DNA from: Actinomycetota bacterium
GTDB taxonomy: Bacteria > Actinomycetota > Geothermincolia > Geothermincolales > RBG-13-55-18
DNA length: 64,000 nucleotides
Reading direction: 5' to 3'
NCBI GenBank assembly: GCA_014360655.1
Contig: JACIXC010000014.1
Coordinates: 22,990 to 86,989 of the forward strand
Shown here: in pieces, positions 1 to 8,586 of the stretch
Numbering within the stretch: position 1 is the stretch's first letter
Layout: each line of letters starts with the position of its first letter
Made by a program: the position numbers and the translations under genes
The notes under the pieces: generated by a model
What the model saw: only the letters and a program-made list of their open reading frames with translations
Told to the model about the DNA's origin: nothing
The model's database searches: none

Positions 1-2302
1 CGTCCCAGCCGTGCACGGGTATGGAGGACCGGGAGTACGCCTCCACGAAGACCTCGCGGCGCACGTTGTTCCCGTCCCCGCAGAGGTAGTCGATGTGGAC
101 GCGGGTGGCTCGCGGGTTCGGGTTCTGCAGGCACAGCCAGGTCTGGAAGCCGGGGCGCGTGCAGCCCTCGGCGAAGTACCATTCCTTCCGCGGGGCGTCC
201 GCGCCCATGACGTCGTGGCCGCCGTTCCACGCCCCGTTGTAGTTGAAATAGACGGGCCTCTCGGCCACGATGGGAAGGTCGGAACGCACCTTGATGGAGA
301 CGTCGCCGTGCTGGTTGTCGTGCACCCCGATGCCCACGTCCCAGCCGTGCACGGGGATGGAGGAACGGGAGCGCGGGCCCATCACCACCTCGCGGTACAC
401 GTTGTTGCCGTCCCCGCAGAGGTAGTCGATGTAGACGCGGGTGGGGGCCTGGTTGGGGTTCTGCAGGCACAGCCAGGTCTGGAAGCCGGGGCGCGTGCAG
501 CCCTCGGCGAAGTACCATTCCTTCCGCGGGGCGTCCGCGCCCATGGCGTCGTGCCCTCCCCTCCACTGCCCGTTGTAGGTGAAGTAAAGGGCCCTTTCGC
601 TGATGAGACCCTCGTGGTTGGAGATGACGTATGCGCTCACGTCCTGTCCCGCTATCATGGAGTTGACGACCACGGTGACGCGCGAACTGGGCGGCAGGTG
701 GACGACCTGGATGGCGGAGAGCCCGCTTCTCAGTATGTAGCGCAGCTGGGCCGTGATGCCGAAGGGATTGTCGTTCATGAGCGGGATGTATTCCCTGAAG
801 CCGGGCCCCGTGTATCCCTCCGCGAAGTAAGCGCTGCTCCTCACCTCCTGGGGGCTCCAGATGTCCGGCACCTCCTGGTGGGGGAAGCATGCCCTGTGGT
901 GGCGGTCCTTGCGGAACATGGGCCAGGGAGCGAGGCCCGCGTTCCAGTTGCCGGCCTTGTAACAGATGATGCGGCCGTTGTCTCCCTCCACACCGTTGGT
1001 CACCACCACCTCGGTCCTCCCGTCCCCGTCGATGTCTCCCACGGCGGCGGAGTTGAATATGATGGCGCCCGTGTGCACCACCAGCACGGTGTTTCCCCAG
1101 GCGTCGAAGCCCACCATGGACATCCCCTCGCCGATGAGGCAGTCCAGGTCGCCGTCGCCGTCGATGTCCGCTATGACGGGAGACCCCAGCTTGTCCGTGC
1201 CGTAGTACTTGCGCTGCCACTTGAGGGCGCCGTTATGCTCCCAGCAGTAGAGCCAGTCATCGTTGCTGCCGCATACCACCTCGAAGAAGCCGTCGCCGTC
1301 CAGGTCGGCCACGGCGGGGGACGAGAAGTTGTTGTCGCCGGTGTTCACCGGCCAGCCGGGCAGGCTCTCCCCGCGGTAGTTGAAGGCATAGACGTGCTTA
1401 CCGTCGGCATACGAGAGGTAGGTGGGCTGGCCGGGGTCGGTGTTCTGCCAGTAGTGCCCCGTTCCCACGACGATGTCGGGGAAGCCGTCCAGGTCCAGGT
1501 CGGCTACCGCCGGCGATGACCATACCACCTGGGGTATACACTTGGGGAAGCCGCTCTTGATGGAGCCGTTCTCCTCGAAGACGTAGAGCAGGCCGCCGCG
1601 GGGCCAGGGCCAGTTGGGCCCGCTCCAGCAGTCCGCCCCGATGATCACCTCGTCCTTGCCGTCCAGGTCTATGTCCGCGCAGGCGGGCGAGGACCACACG
1701 CTGTCGGCGTTGTAGTACTGGAAAGCCAGGGGACCCTGGTAGTGCCAGGCGGTGACGTAATGGCCCCAGGTGCCCACCACGATCTCCAGGTCCCCGTCCC
1801 CGTCGATGTCGCCGCTGGCCGGAGAGGGGAAGACCTGCTTGTAACCGTAGGCGGAACCGGCGAACTTGGGCCATCCCCAGCCGGAGAGGTCCTGTCCGAG
1901 GTGGTTCAGCCCGTAGACGTAACCGTTGTCGCAGCCGATGTAGATCTCCATGAGTCCATTGCCGTCGCAGTCCACGACGCAGGGCGTGGACTGGATGGCG
2001 GCGCCGGTGTAACGGGCCCAGCGGACGTTGCCGAAGGCGTCCAGGCAATAGATATGACCGTTGAGGTTGCCGGTGATGATCTCCTGGCGTCCGTCGCCGT
2101 CCAGGTCGGCCAGGGTGGGCGAGGCGTGCTTGAAGCCGCTGCCCGTGGATACCTCCCACATCTTGTACCACTGGGGCGGCGTGACATCGGCCCCCGCCTC
2201 GCGTGGGGGAGGAGCGAGCGCGAGCAGCGTGGTCAAGATGAGAACGGCCACGGCGACCAGCACGGTCAGCGACCTGGATGTTGTCTTCCCCGCGATAATC
2301 AT
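1..2302 (-). CDS. Secreted FG-GAP/VCBS beta-propeller surface protein, truncated by the window edge
   Basis: At least 767 residues are visible and the frame is open to the left edge. The ATG at 2302 follows GGGAGGAAAAGGG. A signal peptide (basic start, then a VLVAVAVLILTTLLALA-type core) is followed by about eight FG-GAP-like repeats at residues ~60-430, each with an Asp-rich loop such as ADLDGDG, GDIDGDG or ADIDLDG, as in calcium-binding integrin-type propellers. Behind them come three ~110-residue modules starting near residues 485, 593 and 713. These carry the pattern YFAEG(C/Y)T, an aromatic stretch and LQNPN; the last two are almost identical. The same module type reappears in the protein at 60788. 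An extracellular or wall-associated display protein is inferred. The ligand is unknown. Confidence 0.85.
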   Translation of the reverse strand, partial: MIIAGKTTSRSLTVLVAVAVLILTTLLALAPPPREAGADVTPPQWYKMWEVSTGSGFKHASPTLADLDGDGRQEIITGNLNGHIYCLDAFGNVRWARYTGAAIQSTPCVVDCDGNGLMEIYIGCDNGYVYGLNHLGQDLSGWGWPKFAGSAYGYKQVFPSPASGDIDGDGDLEIVVGTWGHYVTAWHYQGPLAFQYYNADSVWSSPACADIDLDGKDEVIIGADCWSGPNWPWPRGGLLYVFEENGSIKSGFPKCIPQVVWSSPAVADLDLDGFPDIVVGTGHYWQNTDPGQPTYLSYADGKHVYAFNYRGESLPGWPVNTGDNNFSSPAVADLDGDGFFEVVCGSNDDWLYCWEHNGALKWQRKYYGTDKLGSPVIADIDGDGDLDCLIGEGMSMVGFDAWGNTVLVVHTGAIIFNSAAVGDIDGDGRTEVVVTNGVEGDNGRIICYKAGNWNAGLAPWPMFRKDRHHRACFPHQEVPDIWSPQEVRSSAYFAEGYTGPGFREYIPLMNDNPFGITAQLRYILRSGLSAIQVVHLPPSSRVTVVVNSMIAGQDVSAYVISNHEGLISERALYFTYNGQWRGGHDAMGADAPRKEWYFAEGCTRPGFQTWLCLQNPNQAPTRVYIDYLCGDGNNVYREVVMGPRSRSSIPVHGWDVGIGVHDNQHGDVSIKVRSDLPIVAERPVYFNYNGAWNGGHDVMGADAPRKEWYFAEGCTRPGFQTWLCLQNPNPRATRVHIDYLCGDGNNVRREVFVEAYSRSSIPVHGWD

Positions 2303-2809
2303 CCCTTTTCCTCCCGCGTTCTCCTTCCGATGCAGTGTGTCAAGCTTCGCCAGGACGAGGCACGCCGGGCCTTCGTCATCCCCTACCGAGGAAGCCCGCC
2401 CGGACGTTCCCGCCGCCCGGCCGTCACCCGGGGTGAAGCGGTCTGCGGGTGAAACGGTCGACGGCAGTCCCCTTCCCGCGCCTTCGGCCGATAGTTAAGC
2501 AAGGAGCCGGCTGCATCGTTGTTTTCTCGCTTTTTAGCTTCAACCGGCTTCCTTTCTGTTATCGGCAGCGGTGGGCGAGGGGTTGACCTCCCCGGGTTGA
2601 CATCCTGCGGAGGGCGCGATGCGCGGCGCGCCGGTGGCCCCGAGGGGACGTTGGAGGCGGGGTGCCCGGGTCCGAGGGTGTGCGGGATCGAGGGCAGGGG
2701 CAGGGACGGGTCCGGGGTCGAGGTCCGCGCGGAGGTGGGTCGAGGGCGGGACGGGTCCGGGTTTCACGGTACGCGGAGGCAGGGTTGAGGGCGCGGGGAG
2801 GCGGCGCCT
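2303..2809. other. Intergenic region with a long imperfect inverted repeat
   Basis: About 500 bp between divergent genes. The outer arms GCCGATA (2487-2493) and TATCGGC (2560-2566) enclose the inner arms AAGGAGCCGG (2501-2510) and CCGGCTTCCTT (2544-2554), so an ~80-nt hairpin can form on either strand. It lies where the 5' leader of the minus-strand surface gene would be. The rest (2570-2800) is G-rich with repeated GGGTCCGGG/GGTCGAGG words. No gene is supported here. Confidence 0.6.
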
Positions 2810-3931
2810 ATGATAAGGGGCATGAGGATAGCCGTATTCGCCGACCAGCTCTATTACCGTCAGCCGGGCGGGATCGGGACTTACCTGCGCCAACTGGTGC
2901 CGGGGATCGCCGCCGCCCTGCCCGGGGATGAGCTTGTCCTGCTCCATCACGGGCCCGAGGGAGCGCAACCCTTTCCGGGGCTGCCCAACGTCCGCGCCCG
3001 GCGTCTCCCCGGCCGCCGCGACGTGACCGGCGCCATGTGGCACAGCCTGGAAAGGCCGCACCTGGAAAGCTACCTGGGGAGGCTGGACCTGGTGCACGCC
3101 CCTTCCCTGGTCTGCCCGCCCTCGCGCGCTCCCCTGGTGGCCACCGTGCACGACCTGGGCGTGGTGAGATTCCCCGGGGCCTTCCCCACGCAGTGGCGGC
3201 TCTTTCACCGCCGCGGCCTTACCCTCATCCTGAAGAAGGCGGGGCTGATACTCGCCGTTTCGGGGAACACGGCGAGGGAGCTGCGCGCGCTCACCGGAAG
3301 GGGCGATCCCCGCGTGAGGGTGGTTCCCCAGGGCGTGGAGGCACCGCCTTCGCTCGCGGACGGGGAAGTGGAGCGGGTGCTGGCGGGGCACGGCCTGGAG
3401 CCCGGATACCTCCTCTTCGTGGGCACCATCGAGCCGCGCAAGAACCTGCCCCGACTGGTCCAGGCCTATGCTTCCCTGGACGAGGAGGACCGCAGGGCGG
3501 TCGGTCAGCTGATCCTGGTGGGGCCGCAGGGATGGCTGGGGCGCTGGGAACTCAACCGCATCCTGTCGCAGCAGGGGGTGAGGTGGCTGGGTTTCCTGCC
3601 GCGCGAGGAGCTGGAGGCGATCTTCCGCGGGGCCGGCATCTTCGTCTACCCCTCCCTCTACGAGGGCTTCGGCCTGCCCGTGCTGGAAGCCATGGCCCGC
3701 GGCGTGCCCGTCATCACCTCCCGTACCTCGGCGCTCCTCGAGGTGGCCGAGGGGGCCGCCCTGCTGGTGGATCCCGGGGACGTCATGGACATGCGCAAGG
3801 CCCTGCGCCGCCTGGCGCGGGACGGCGACCTGCGCGCCCAGCTCGCGGAGCTGGGGAGGGAACGCGCCGCGTGCTATCCCTGGTCACGCACCGTGGAGCT
3901 CACGCTGGAAGCCTACCGGGAAGCCCTCTAA
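2810..3931 (+). CDS. Family 4 (GT-B) glycosyltransferase
   Basis: This 373-residue protein has the GT4 architecture. The N-terminal Rossmann half carries a GGIGTYLRQL loop, DLVHAP and TVHDLGVVRFP. The C-terminal half carries FVGTIEPRKNLPRLVQAY and the nucleotide-sugar site LYEGFGLPVLEAMARGVPVITS, whose E-x7-E pattern contacts the donor. It should transfer a sugar from a nucleotide donor, usually to a lipid-linked glycan on the cytoplasmic side. Starts at 2810 and 2822 are both possible; GGGGAGGCGG upstream favours 2810. It resembles the protein at 19445, but the CRISPR locus separates it from the polysaccharide cluster. Its exact substrates cannot be read from the sequence. Confidence 0.88.
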   Translation: MIRGMRIAVFADQLYYRQPGGIGTYLRQLVPGIAAALPGDELVLLHHGPEGAQPFPGLPNVRARRLPGRRDVTGAMWHSLERPHLESYLGRLDLVHAPSLVCPPSRAPLVATVHDLGVVRFPGAFPTQWRLFHRRGLTLILKKAGLILAVSGNTARELRALTGRGDPRVRVVPQGVEAPPSLADGEVERVLAGHGLEPGYLLFVGTIEPRKNLPRLVQAYASLDEEDRRAVGQLILVGPQGWLGRWELNRILSQQGVRWLGFLPREELEAIFRGAGIFVYPSLYEGFGLPVLEAMARGVPVITSRTSALLEVAEGAALLVDPGDVMDMRKALRRLARDGDLRAQLAELGRERAACYPWSRTVELTLEAYREAL

Positions 3932-4366
3932 TCGCCGATTTTAACCACGAAGCCGTTGCGACTTTGAGATGGCCAACCCAGGCGCATGGATTACCCCGTT
4001 GGGTTATGTTCTATAGACGCGGAGTGTTTCATTGATATTCTGTGATGTAGCCACTATTCACAATCGTGGAAAAACTCTTGTTATGCTTCCCTGAGTGCCG
4101 GTGAAAAAGGGCGCCGCTTCAATCCTGCTGCAATTAAACGTAGGAGTATGCGCGGCTTTGTCACTGCCATGTGATATACGAAAACTTGGGGTTGTTTTCT
4201 TGTGTGGAAAGGAAACGGTCCCTTCAGGATGGGTACGTGATTCGGAGTAAGTGTCACTGCTGGATAATAAACTTCTAATGATAGTTGCGAGGTTGGGAGA
4301 GGCGATATTTGAAAAAGGCGGTATATATGATAAAAATGTGATGGTGAAGCATGTGGGGGTTGCCTG
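3932..4366. other. Upstream region of the cas operon, with CRISPR-repeat-like element
   Basis: This is the transition from GC-rich flank to the more AT-rich CRISPR-Cas island. A minus-strand 18-mer at 4116-4133 (TTGCAG, CAGG, ATTGAAGC) looks like the array repeat with its two 9-nt inner blocks removed. A possible -10 (GATAAT, 4263-4268, preceded by TG) could drive the cas operon, but no good -35 is visible. A 9-nt word TGAAAAAGG occurs at 4102-4110 beside the repeat-like element and again at 4310-4318 just upstream of cas3. No convincing ORF is present. Confidence 0.5.
4116..4133 (-). repeat. Degenerate CRISPR-repeat-like element upstream of cas3
   Basis: Read on the minus strand it is TTGCAG-CAGG-ATTGAAGC. 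The array repeat is G-TTGCAG-(9 nt)-CAGG-(9 nt)-ATTGAAGC, so all 18 bases match in three ordered blocks, including the complete 8-nt 3' tail that becomes the crRNA handle. It sits about 230 bp upstream of the first cas gene in the opposite orientation to the array. Crippled repeats at such positions belong to the known Cas-regulating (CreR) or antitoxin (CreA) RNAs of other type I systems. That role here is inferred. Confidence 0.5.
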
Positions 4367-5938
4367 TTGAGGGTTCAAGGTAGAGCAGCGGAAGTTGTCG
4401 ATTCGCCGTTCGGCAGACTCCACCCGTTCCAGATTGACTTAATCGAGGCCTTGCGTGATCCAGAAGTTGGCATGATAAAGGTGGAGGCGCCGGTTGGCGT
4501 GGGCAAGACCACCGCCATCCGAAAAGCGTTGCAGTACTGCAACGCACCGGTGATCGCCACCTTCCCGACGACCATACTCGTGAATGCCCAGTCAGCGAGC
4601 ATTTCAAGGGGCGAAAGTGTTTATCACTGGCCGTACGACACGAAACCCCACGACCGCAAATACGACCTTTTCGTTGCTGAATACACGTCGCGGTCTTTGT
4701 TCGATCTTGCAATGAGAAATTATGGCGAAGTATCGAAACTGGCGCGTGGGGAAATACTCTCAAGGATTTTCTGCCTCGCACCATTCATAGGCGGTAAGAA
4801 TATCGTCCTCACCACGCCCGACGTGTTGTGGTTGATATATTCCAAAAAATACAAGAACTTCGCCAGGCTCCAGGAGGCGTTGGCCGGTTCAATAGTATTT
4901 TTTGACGAGTTCCACTGCTACGCGGATCTTTCTAATTTCTACAGGCTGCTCAACAAGCTCGGTGAGGGAAGGGTGTCGAAGGTGGTGCTCATGTCGGCCA
5001 CTCCCTATATGCGGGAAGATATTATGTTGGATTTTAAAGGAAGTATTGTGGATATCTCTTTTCAAGAAACGGATATGCAGGAGGTAGAGGGAAGGGTCTT
5101 TAATCATCCCTTGAGGGTGGAAATCGCCGAGTTTGAATACCGAAATGCGTACAAGCTGCTGGAACGGTTGAGAACCGCGCTTCCTGACATGGCGCGCCCG
5201 ACGGCGGTGATTTTCGATTCCATATTTCGACTCATGCAGGTCGAGTCCGTTCTGAGAAACGAGTTCCAACACTTAAGGTTTCTGCGGTATGACGGGATGG
5301 TGAAGGATGCAATAGATCTCGATGAAAACAGCGTTGTACTCGGAACTTCCTCCATCGAGGTTGGGATAAGCATGGATTTTTCCTCCCTCGTCTTCGAGGG
5401 CAGCAGCTGGACAGCGGCCATCCAAAGGTTGGGCCGTGTGGGTAGGTTGCGTCCCGGTCAAGCCTTGCTTTTAAGCGACCGGAGCTTCAAACCTTACCGG
5501 CCTGAGAGAGACGAGATACCAAGGGTTGAATTCGAAAGGATTCTGCGAGAATACTTGCCTGATCCCTGTCAGGACTGGACAAGCGGCGAACTGTTCAGGG
5601 GGGACACGCCGAGCTTCCTGCTTGTGGATCCGCGTGGTGATTGCTATATATACGGGCCGGGCATCTTTTCCATGTACGAAGTCGAGGATAAAGATGATAT
5701 TCCACGCGATGCGGACGACCTGGTCAGGTTGCTGCACGAATTCGGTGTGAGGGATGAGGATATCCCGGCGGTCATGATGAGGGTCGCTTTGTTTCCCGTG
5801 GCGGGAATCGTTAGGGCGCATAGGTTCCGTGACCGCTACGTGCCCGTCGTTTCCGTTAAGTCGGCAGAAGACGAGTGGGTGGTAAAGCTGGCAGACAAGG
5901 AATATTTCTACTTTAAAAGGGAGGTACTTGATGATTGA
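4367..5938 (+). CDS. cas3: Type I-D CRISPR helicase Cas3 (Cas3', no HD nuclease)
   Basis: A 523-residue superfamily-2 helicase. It has Walker A APVGVGKT (~41-49), a DEAH-like box DEFH (~179), motif III SATPYM (~208), GTSSIEVGISMDF and motif VI QRLGRVGR (~354). No HD nuclease domain precedes or follows it; in type I-D the HD nuclease is on Cas10d, so this protein should supply only ATP-driven DNA unwinding after Cascade binds a target. The TTG start at 4367 is the only reasonable one after an in-frame stop at 4331 and follows a GGGGG stretch. It is the first gene of the operon and overlaps cas10d by 8 nt. Confidence 0.88.
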   Translation: MRVQGRAAEVVDSPFGRLHPFQIDLIEALRDPEVGMIKVEAPVGVGKTTAIRKALQYCNAPVIATFPTTILVNAQSASISRGESVYHWPYDTKPHDRKYDLFVAEYTSRSLFDLAMRNYGEVSKLARGEILSRIFCLAPFIGGKNIVLTTPDVLWLIYSKKYKNFARLQEALAGSIVFFDEFHCYADLSNFYRLLNKLGEGRVSKVVLMSATPYMREDIMLDFKGSIVDISFQETDMQEVEGRVFNHPLRVEIAEFEYRNAYKLLERLRTALPDMARPTAVIFDSIFRLMQVESVLRNEFQHLRFLRYDGMVKDAIDLDENSVVLGTSSIEVGISMDFSSLVFEGSSWTAAIQRLGRVGRLRPGQALLLSDRSFKPYRPERDEIPRVEFERILREYLPDPCQDWTSGELFRGDTPSFLLVDPRGDCYIYGPGIFSMYEVEDKDDIPRDADDLVRLLHEFGVRDEDIPAVMMRVALFPVAGIVRAHRFRDRYVPVVSVKSAEDEWVVKLADKEYFYFKREVLDD

Positions 5939-8528
5939 GGACGTGCGATTGTTTCTCGAGCCACAGCTGGGTTTCCTGGCCAAGTCCAGCGGGGAACCTC
6001 TCTGGATGCACCACTTCACCGTGTATAAGGTATGCATGAGGCTGCTCGAGATGCTCCCTACCTTTCCGCAGGAGCTCGTGGTTCCTCTTCAGCTGGCATG
6101 TCTCATCCACGATATGGGCAAGATGCGCGAGGATGCACAGGCGGTGCTGTCAGGTGAAAAAGAAGGCACTCGTGTAAAGCACAAGCTGAAGTATGAAGAG
6201 GTATACGATTACATTATAAATGCCCATGGGCTCGCGGTTTTGCCGAGCGATAAGCAAGTGAAAGCCGCTTACGATATTGCCGTAACACACCACAGCGTCA
6301 GTGATGAGGATGTCATAAAGAACAGCACAACATATTCTTCTTCGGGAGTCCTTCTTCTGCGCGTCAGCGACTGGCTCGCTTCCATGGATGGCGTAGACGT
6401 GGGCACCATTGAACGCATCAACGCCATGTTTACCGTGCCGGGTTCTTCTGAGCCCTTGCTGCATCTCACCTATTTCGAGATAGGGAGGGAACCCGGACCC
6501 TCCACGTCGATAATCGCCACAAAGACCTTGGAGGCCTTTGAGGAACTGGGTTATTTTAGGTTGGTTCTCTTCTCCAACGCCGCCGTGGTGGCGAAAACCG
6601 GCAAGGCGACTTACCCGGACCCGAAGGGTATTGCAAAAAAAGTTTATAGGTATGTGGTCGAAAACACTATGAAAAACATCAGCCCTGATTATGGAACGGA
6701 CATGCTGCTAATCGGTTTTAGCGCCGAATTTCCGGATGATTACCTTGTAATTCATAAAGCCAGAGTAACCGAAGATTTGGCCAATGTCGAGATGAGGGCC
6801 CGTGCTTTTTTCAAGCTTCTGAGCGAGTTGATGAAGCTGCACGGTTGCGGACCGAGTTCCCATAGGAACAACTGGCAGATGAACGTTGTGCACGGTGTCG
6901 TCATAGGAAGAAGCGCCATCTCCAAGGCGGCTAAGGAGTGGGCTTTGAGGATGAATTATGACTTGCCAAAACGTTCGGATGGAAAGGTCGAACGTCGGGA
7001 AGCCCTCTCATTTCTGATGGACAAACTGACTCTCAAGGATTTATTGAACGAAGACGTCCGCAAGGCCCTCGAAGATATAGGGCAAGCGCCTGAAGAAAAT
7101 GCTATGGGGAAGGAGTTAAGTGGCTTCAAGGCGGAAGAGCTATATGATTTTCTCCTTGCTCTTGCGTGCGCCGCACGTAGGGAAGGTGATGCGGTAGAAG
7201 AGCGGCTGAAAGAGATCATCGCCATGATATCGTTCCCCGTGGAAACGGATTTCCAGGAGATTGCTACACAAAGGTTACAGGCTTATAAAAGGTACAAGAA
7301 GAACCCCGATTATCGCAAGGGATGTTGCGAAATGTGCGGATCAGCTTTTACCCAGAAGCTTGGGCAGGAAGCCCCTGACGGCTTCATTCAATGCTTTTCT
7401 TACGTTAAATCGCAACCCACGTCGCCACGGGCGGTGTGTTATCTTTGCGCATTCGATTTGAGCCTTGTGCGAAGCGGCAAGCAGGGTGGTGTGGTTTCTA
7501 CGACACTGTGGATTACTTCAAAAGTAGAGGTAGGGTTGGAGGAGAAGCTTTTCGACCTGGTTAAACGCATCGAAGACGGTTTCCTTACGCCCAGGCGGTT
7601 AAAGCTGATAGTAAGCCCTAAGGACGACATGGGTTTACCTCTGCCGGCTGGATTGAAGCTGCCTTTGCCCAAGGGTGCATTAGGGCAGGAAAATGACATT
7701 GACAAGCGGGAGGCTTTTCTTTACAGTCCTTTCGGTATTTTTGCAAGCCTTGAGTCTGCTCGGGGGACTTTTTCGTTAAAGAATCAGCGAGCCGTATACG
7801 CGCCGCTTTATGACCTTATGAGCCTTCTCGGCTTTGGTGTTTGCATAACCAACGATCTTGAGTTCAGATATGGCCTTTTCGGGGAGAAAAGGGTTGCGAC
7901 GCTGCGGACTTTTTACGATGCCGTTTCGGTGCTCCTGCTTGCCAAGACTTTGGCATCAATAAAAAGAAATCCGCACTGTTTTGCGGCTGGCATTATCGCC
8001 AATCAACCAAGCCTGGCCATTGGAAGGTCTATGGAAAGCGACGAGAAGGGAAAACCGCTGCTTGAAAAAGAGCAGCTGTCTTATTACTTGCAGGCGTTAT
8101 TGAGGGCAGACCGCCCTATCTTGAAAGGGGGAATGATAACCATGGGCGATTTATTGAAAGACGCAGCATTTTTCGCGCGCAATATTCCTAAATATTGCGT
8201 GGAACCGGAAGCGCGTTATGACTTTCGAAAAAACCTGACCAAGCACAAGGCCACCAAGGCGGTTCAAGCGCCTCTGAACGAGATGATGCTCGGCCGCGAT
8301 TTCGACACTGCCATGGCAAAACTGCTGGCACAGCTATCGGTAAAAATAGGGAAGGAGGAAAGGAAGGGCATGGACGAATTCGTGAGGAGAAGCAAGGAAA
8401 TTCTCATGAGATATTTCAAGCTGCGACAGGAGAGCTTCTCCGACTTTCTTAAAGCGAAAAATGCGCTTATGAACGGCATCTACGCCTTTACTCGCTATGA
8501 GGATTTGGACATGATTTTTAAAGACTAG
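5931..8528 (+). CDS. cas10d: Type I-D large subunit Cas10d (Csc3) with HD nuclease domain
   Basis: 865 residues. The N-terminal HD domain shows MHHFTVYKV, LIHDMGK (~58-64) and VTHHS (~119), the metal-dependent DNA nuclease of I-D interference. A Cys4 zinc element (CEMCGSAF near 465, CYLCAFD near 503) lies mid-protein. No GGDD motif is visible, as expected for I-D and unlike type III Cas10, so cyclic oligoadenylate synthesis is not predicted. The ATG at 5931 sits 6 nt after GGGAGG and is preferred over a TTG at 5928. The C-terminal ~130 residues are helical and may also be translated alone as the small subunit (see 8142). Confidence 0.88.
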   Translation: MIEDVRLFLEPQLGFLAKSSGEPLWMHHFTVYKVCMRLLEMLPTFPQELVVPLQLACLIHDMGKMREDAQAVLSGEKEGTRVKHKLKYEEVYDYIINAHGLAVLPSDKQVKAAYDIAVTHHSVSDEDVIKNSTTYSSSGVLLLRVSDWLASMDGVDVGTIERINAMFTVPGSSEPLLHLTYFEIGREPGPSTSIIATKTLEAFEELGYFRLVLFSNAAVVAKTGKATYPDPKGIAKKVYRYVVENTMKNISPDYGTDMLLIGFSAEFPDDYLVIHKARVTEDLANVEMRARAFFKLLSELMKLHGCGPSSHRNNWQMNVVHGVVIGRSAISKAAKEWALRMNYDLPKRSDGKVERREALSFLMDKLTLKDLLNEDVRKALEDIGQAPEENAMGKELSGFKAEELYDFLLALACAARREGDAVEERLKEIIAMISFPVETDFQEIATQRLQAYKRYKKNPDYRKGCCEMCGSAFTQKLGQEAPDGFIQCFSYVKSQPTSPRAVCYLCAFDLSLVRSGKQGGVVSTTLWITSKVEVGLEEKLFDLVKRIEDGFLTPRRLKLIVSPKDDMGLPLPAGLKLPLPKGALGQENDIDKREAFLYSPFGIFASLESARGTFSLKNQRAVYAPLYDLMSLLGFGVCITNDLEFRYGLFGEKRVATLRTFYDAVSVLLLAKTLASIKRNPHCFAAGIIANQPSLAIGRSMESDEKGKPLLEKEQLSYYLQALLRADRPILKGGMITMGDLLKDAAFFARNIPKYCVEPEARYDFRKNLTKHKATKAVQAPLNEMMLGRDFDTAMAKLLAQLSVKIGKEERKGMDEFVRRSKEILMRYFKLRQESFSDFLKAKNALMNGIYAFTRYEDLDMIFKD
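8142..8528 (+). CDS. cas11d: Putative internally translated small subunit Cas11d
   Basis: In-frame ATG codons at 8133 and 8142 in the 3' part of cas10d follow GAAAGGGGG (8123-8131), a Shine-Dalgarno-like run; spacing fits 8142 best. The product would be a 128-residue, Lys/Glu-rich, mostly helical protein starting MGDLLKDAAFF. It is established for cyanobacterial I-D systems that the small subunit comes from an internal start within cas10d, and no separate small-subunit gene exists in this operon. The assignment is inferred from position, the ribosome-binding site and predicted helicity. Confidence 0.5.
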   Translation: MGDLLKDAAFFARNIPKYCVEPEARYDFRKNLTKHKATKAVQAPLNEMMLGRDFDTAMAKLLAQLSVKIGKEERKGMDEFVRRSKEILMRYFKLRQESFSDFLKAKNALMNGIYAFTRYEDLDMIFKD

Positions 8529-8586
8529 AACTTAAGGGCTAGGAGGCAGAGATTTATGGTCGGTGATTCTTGAAAAGGAGGTTAAG

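Noticed and set aside
11..1519. 502-codon plus-strand frame at the left edge
   Set aside because: It is the antisense shadow of the FG-GAP gene. The minus strand has the signal peptide, ribosome-binding site and repeated Asp-rich motifs.
4058..4423. 121-codon minus-strand frame upstream of cas3
   Set aside because: It has no ribosome-binding site, overlaps the cas3 start and shows no domain. The repeat-like element inside it is a better explanation for conservation, if any.
5931..8528. Reading the large subunit as a type III Cas10
   Set aside because: No GGDD motif is visible, and Csc2, Csc1 and a helicase Cas3 accompany it, which defines type I-D.
8563..8586. GTG 8563 as csc2 start
   Set aside because: ATG 8587 lies 5 nt after AAAGGAGG and matches the Csc2 N-terminus.
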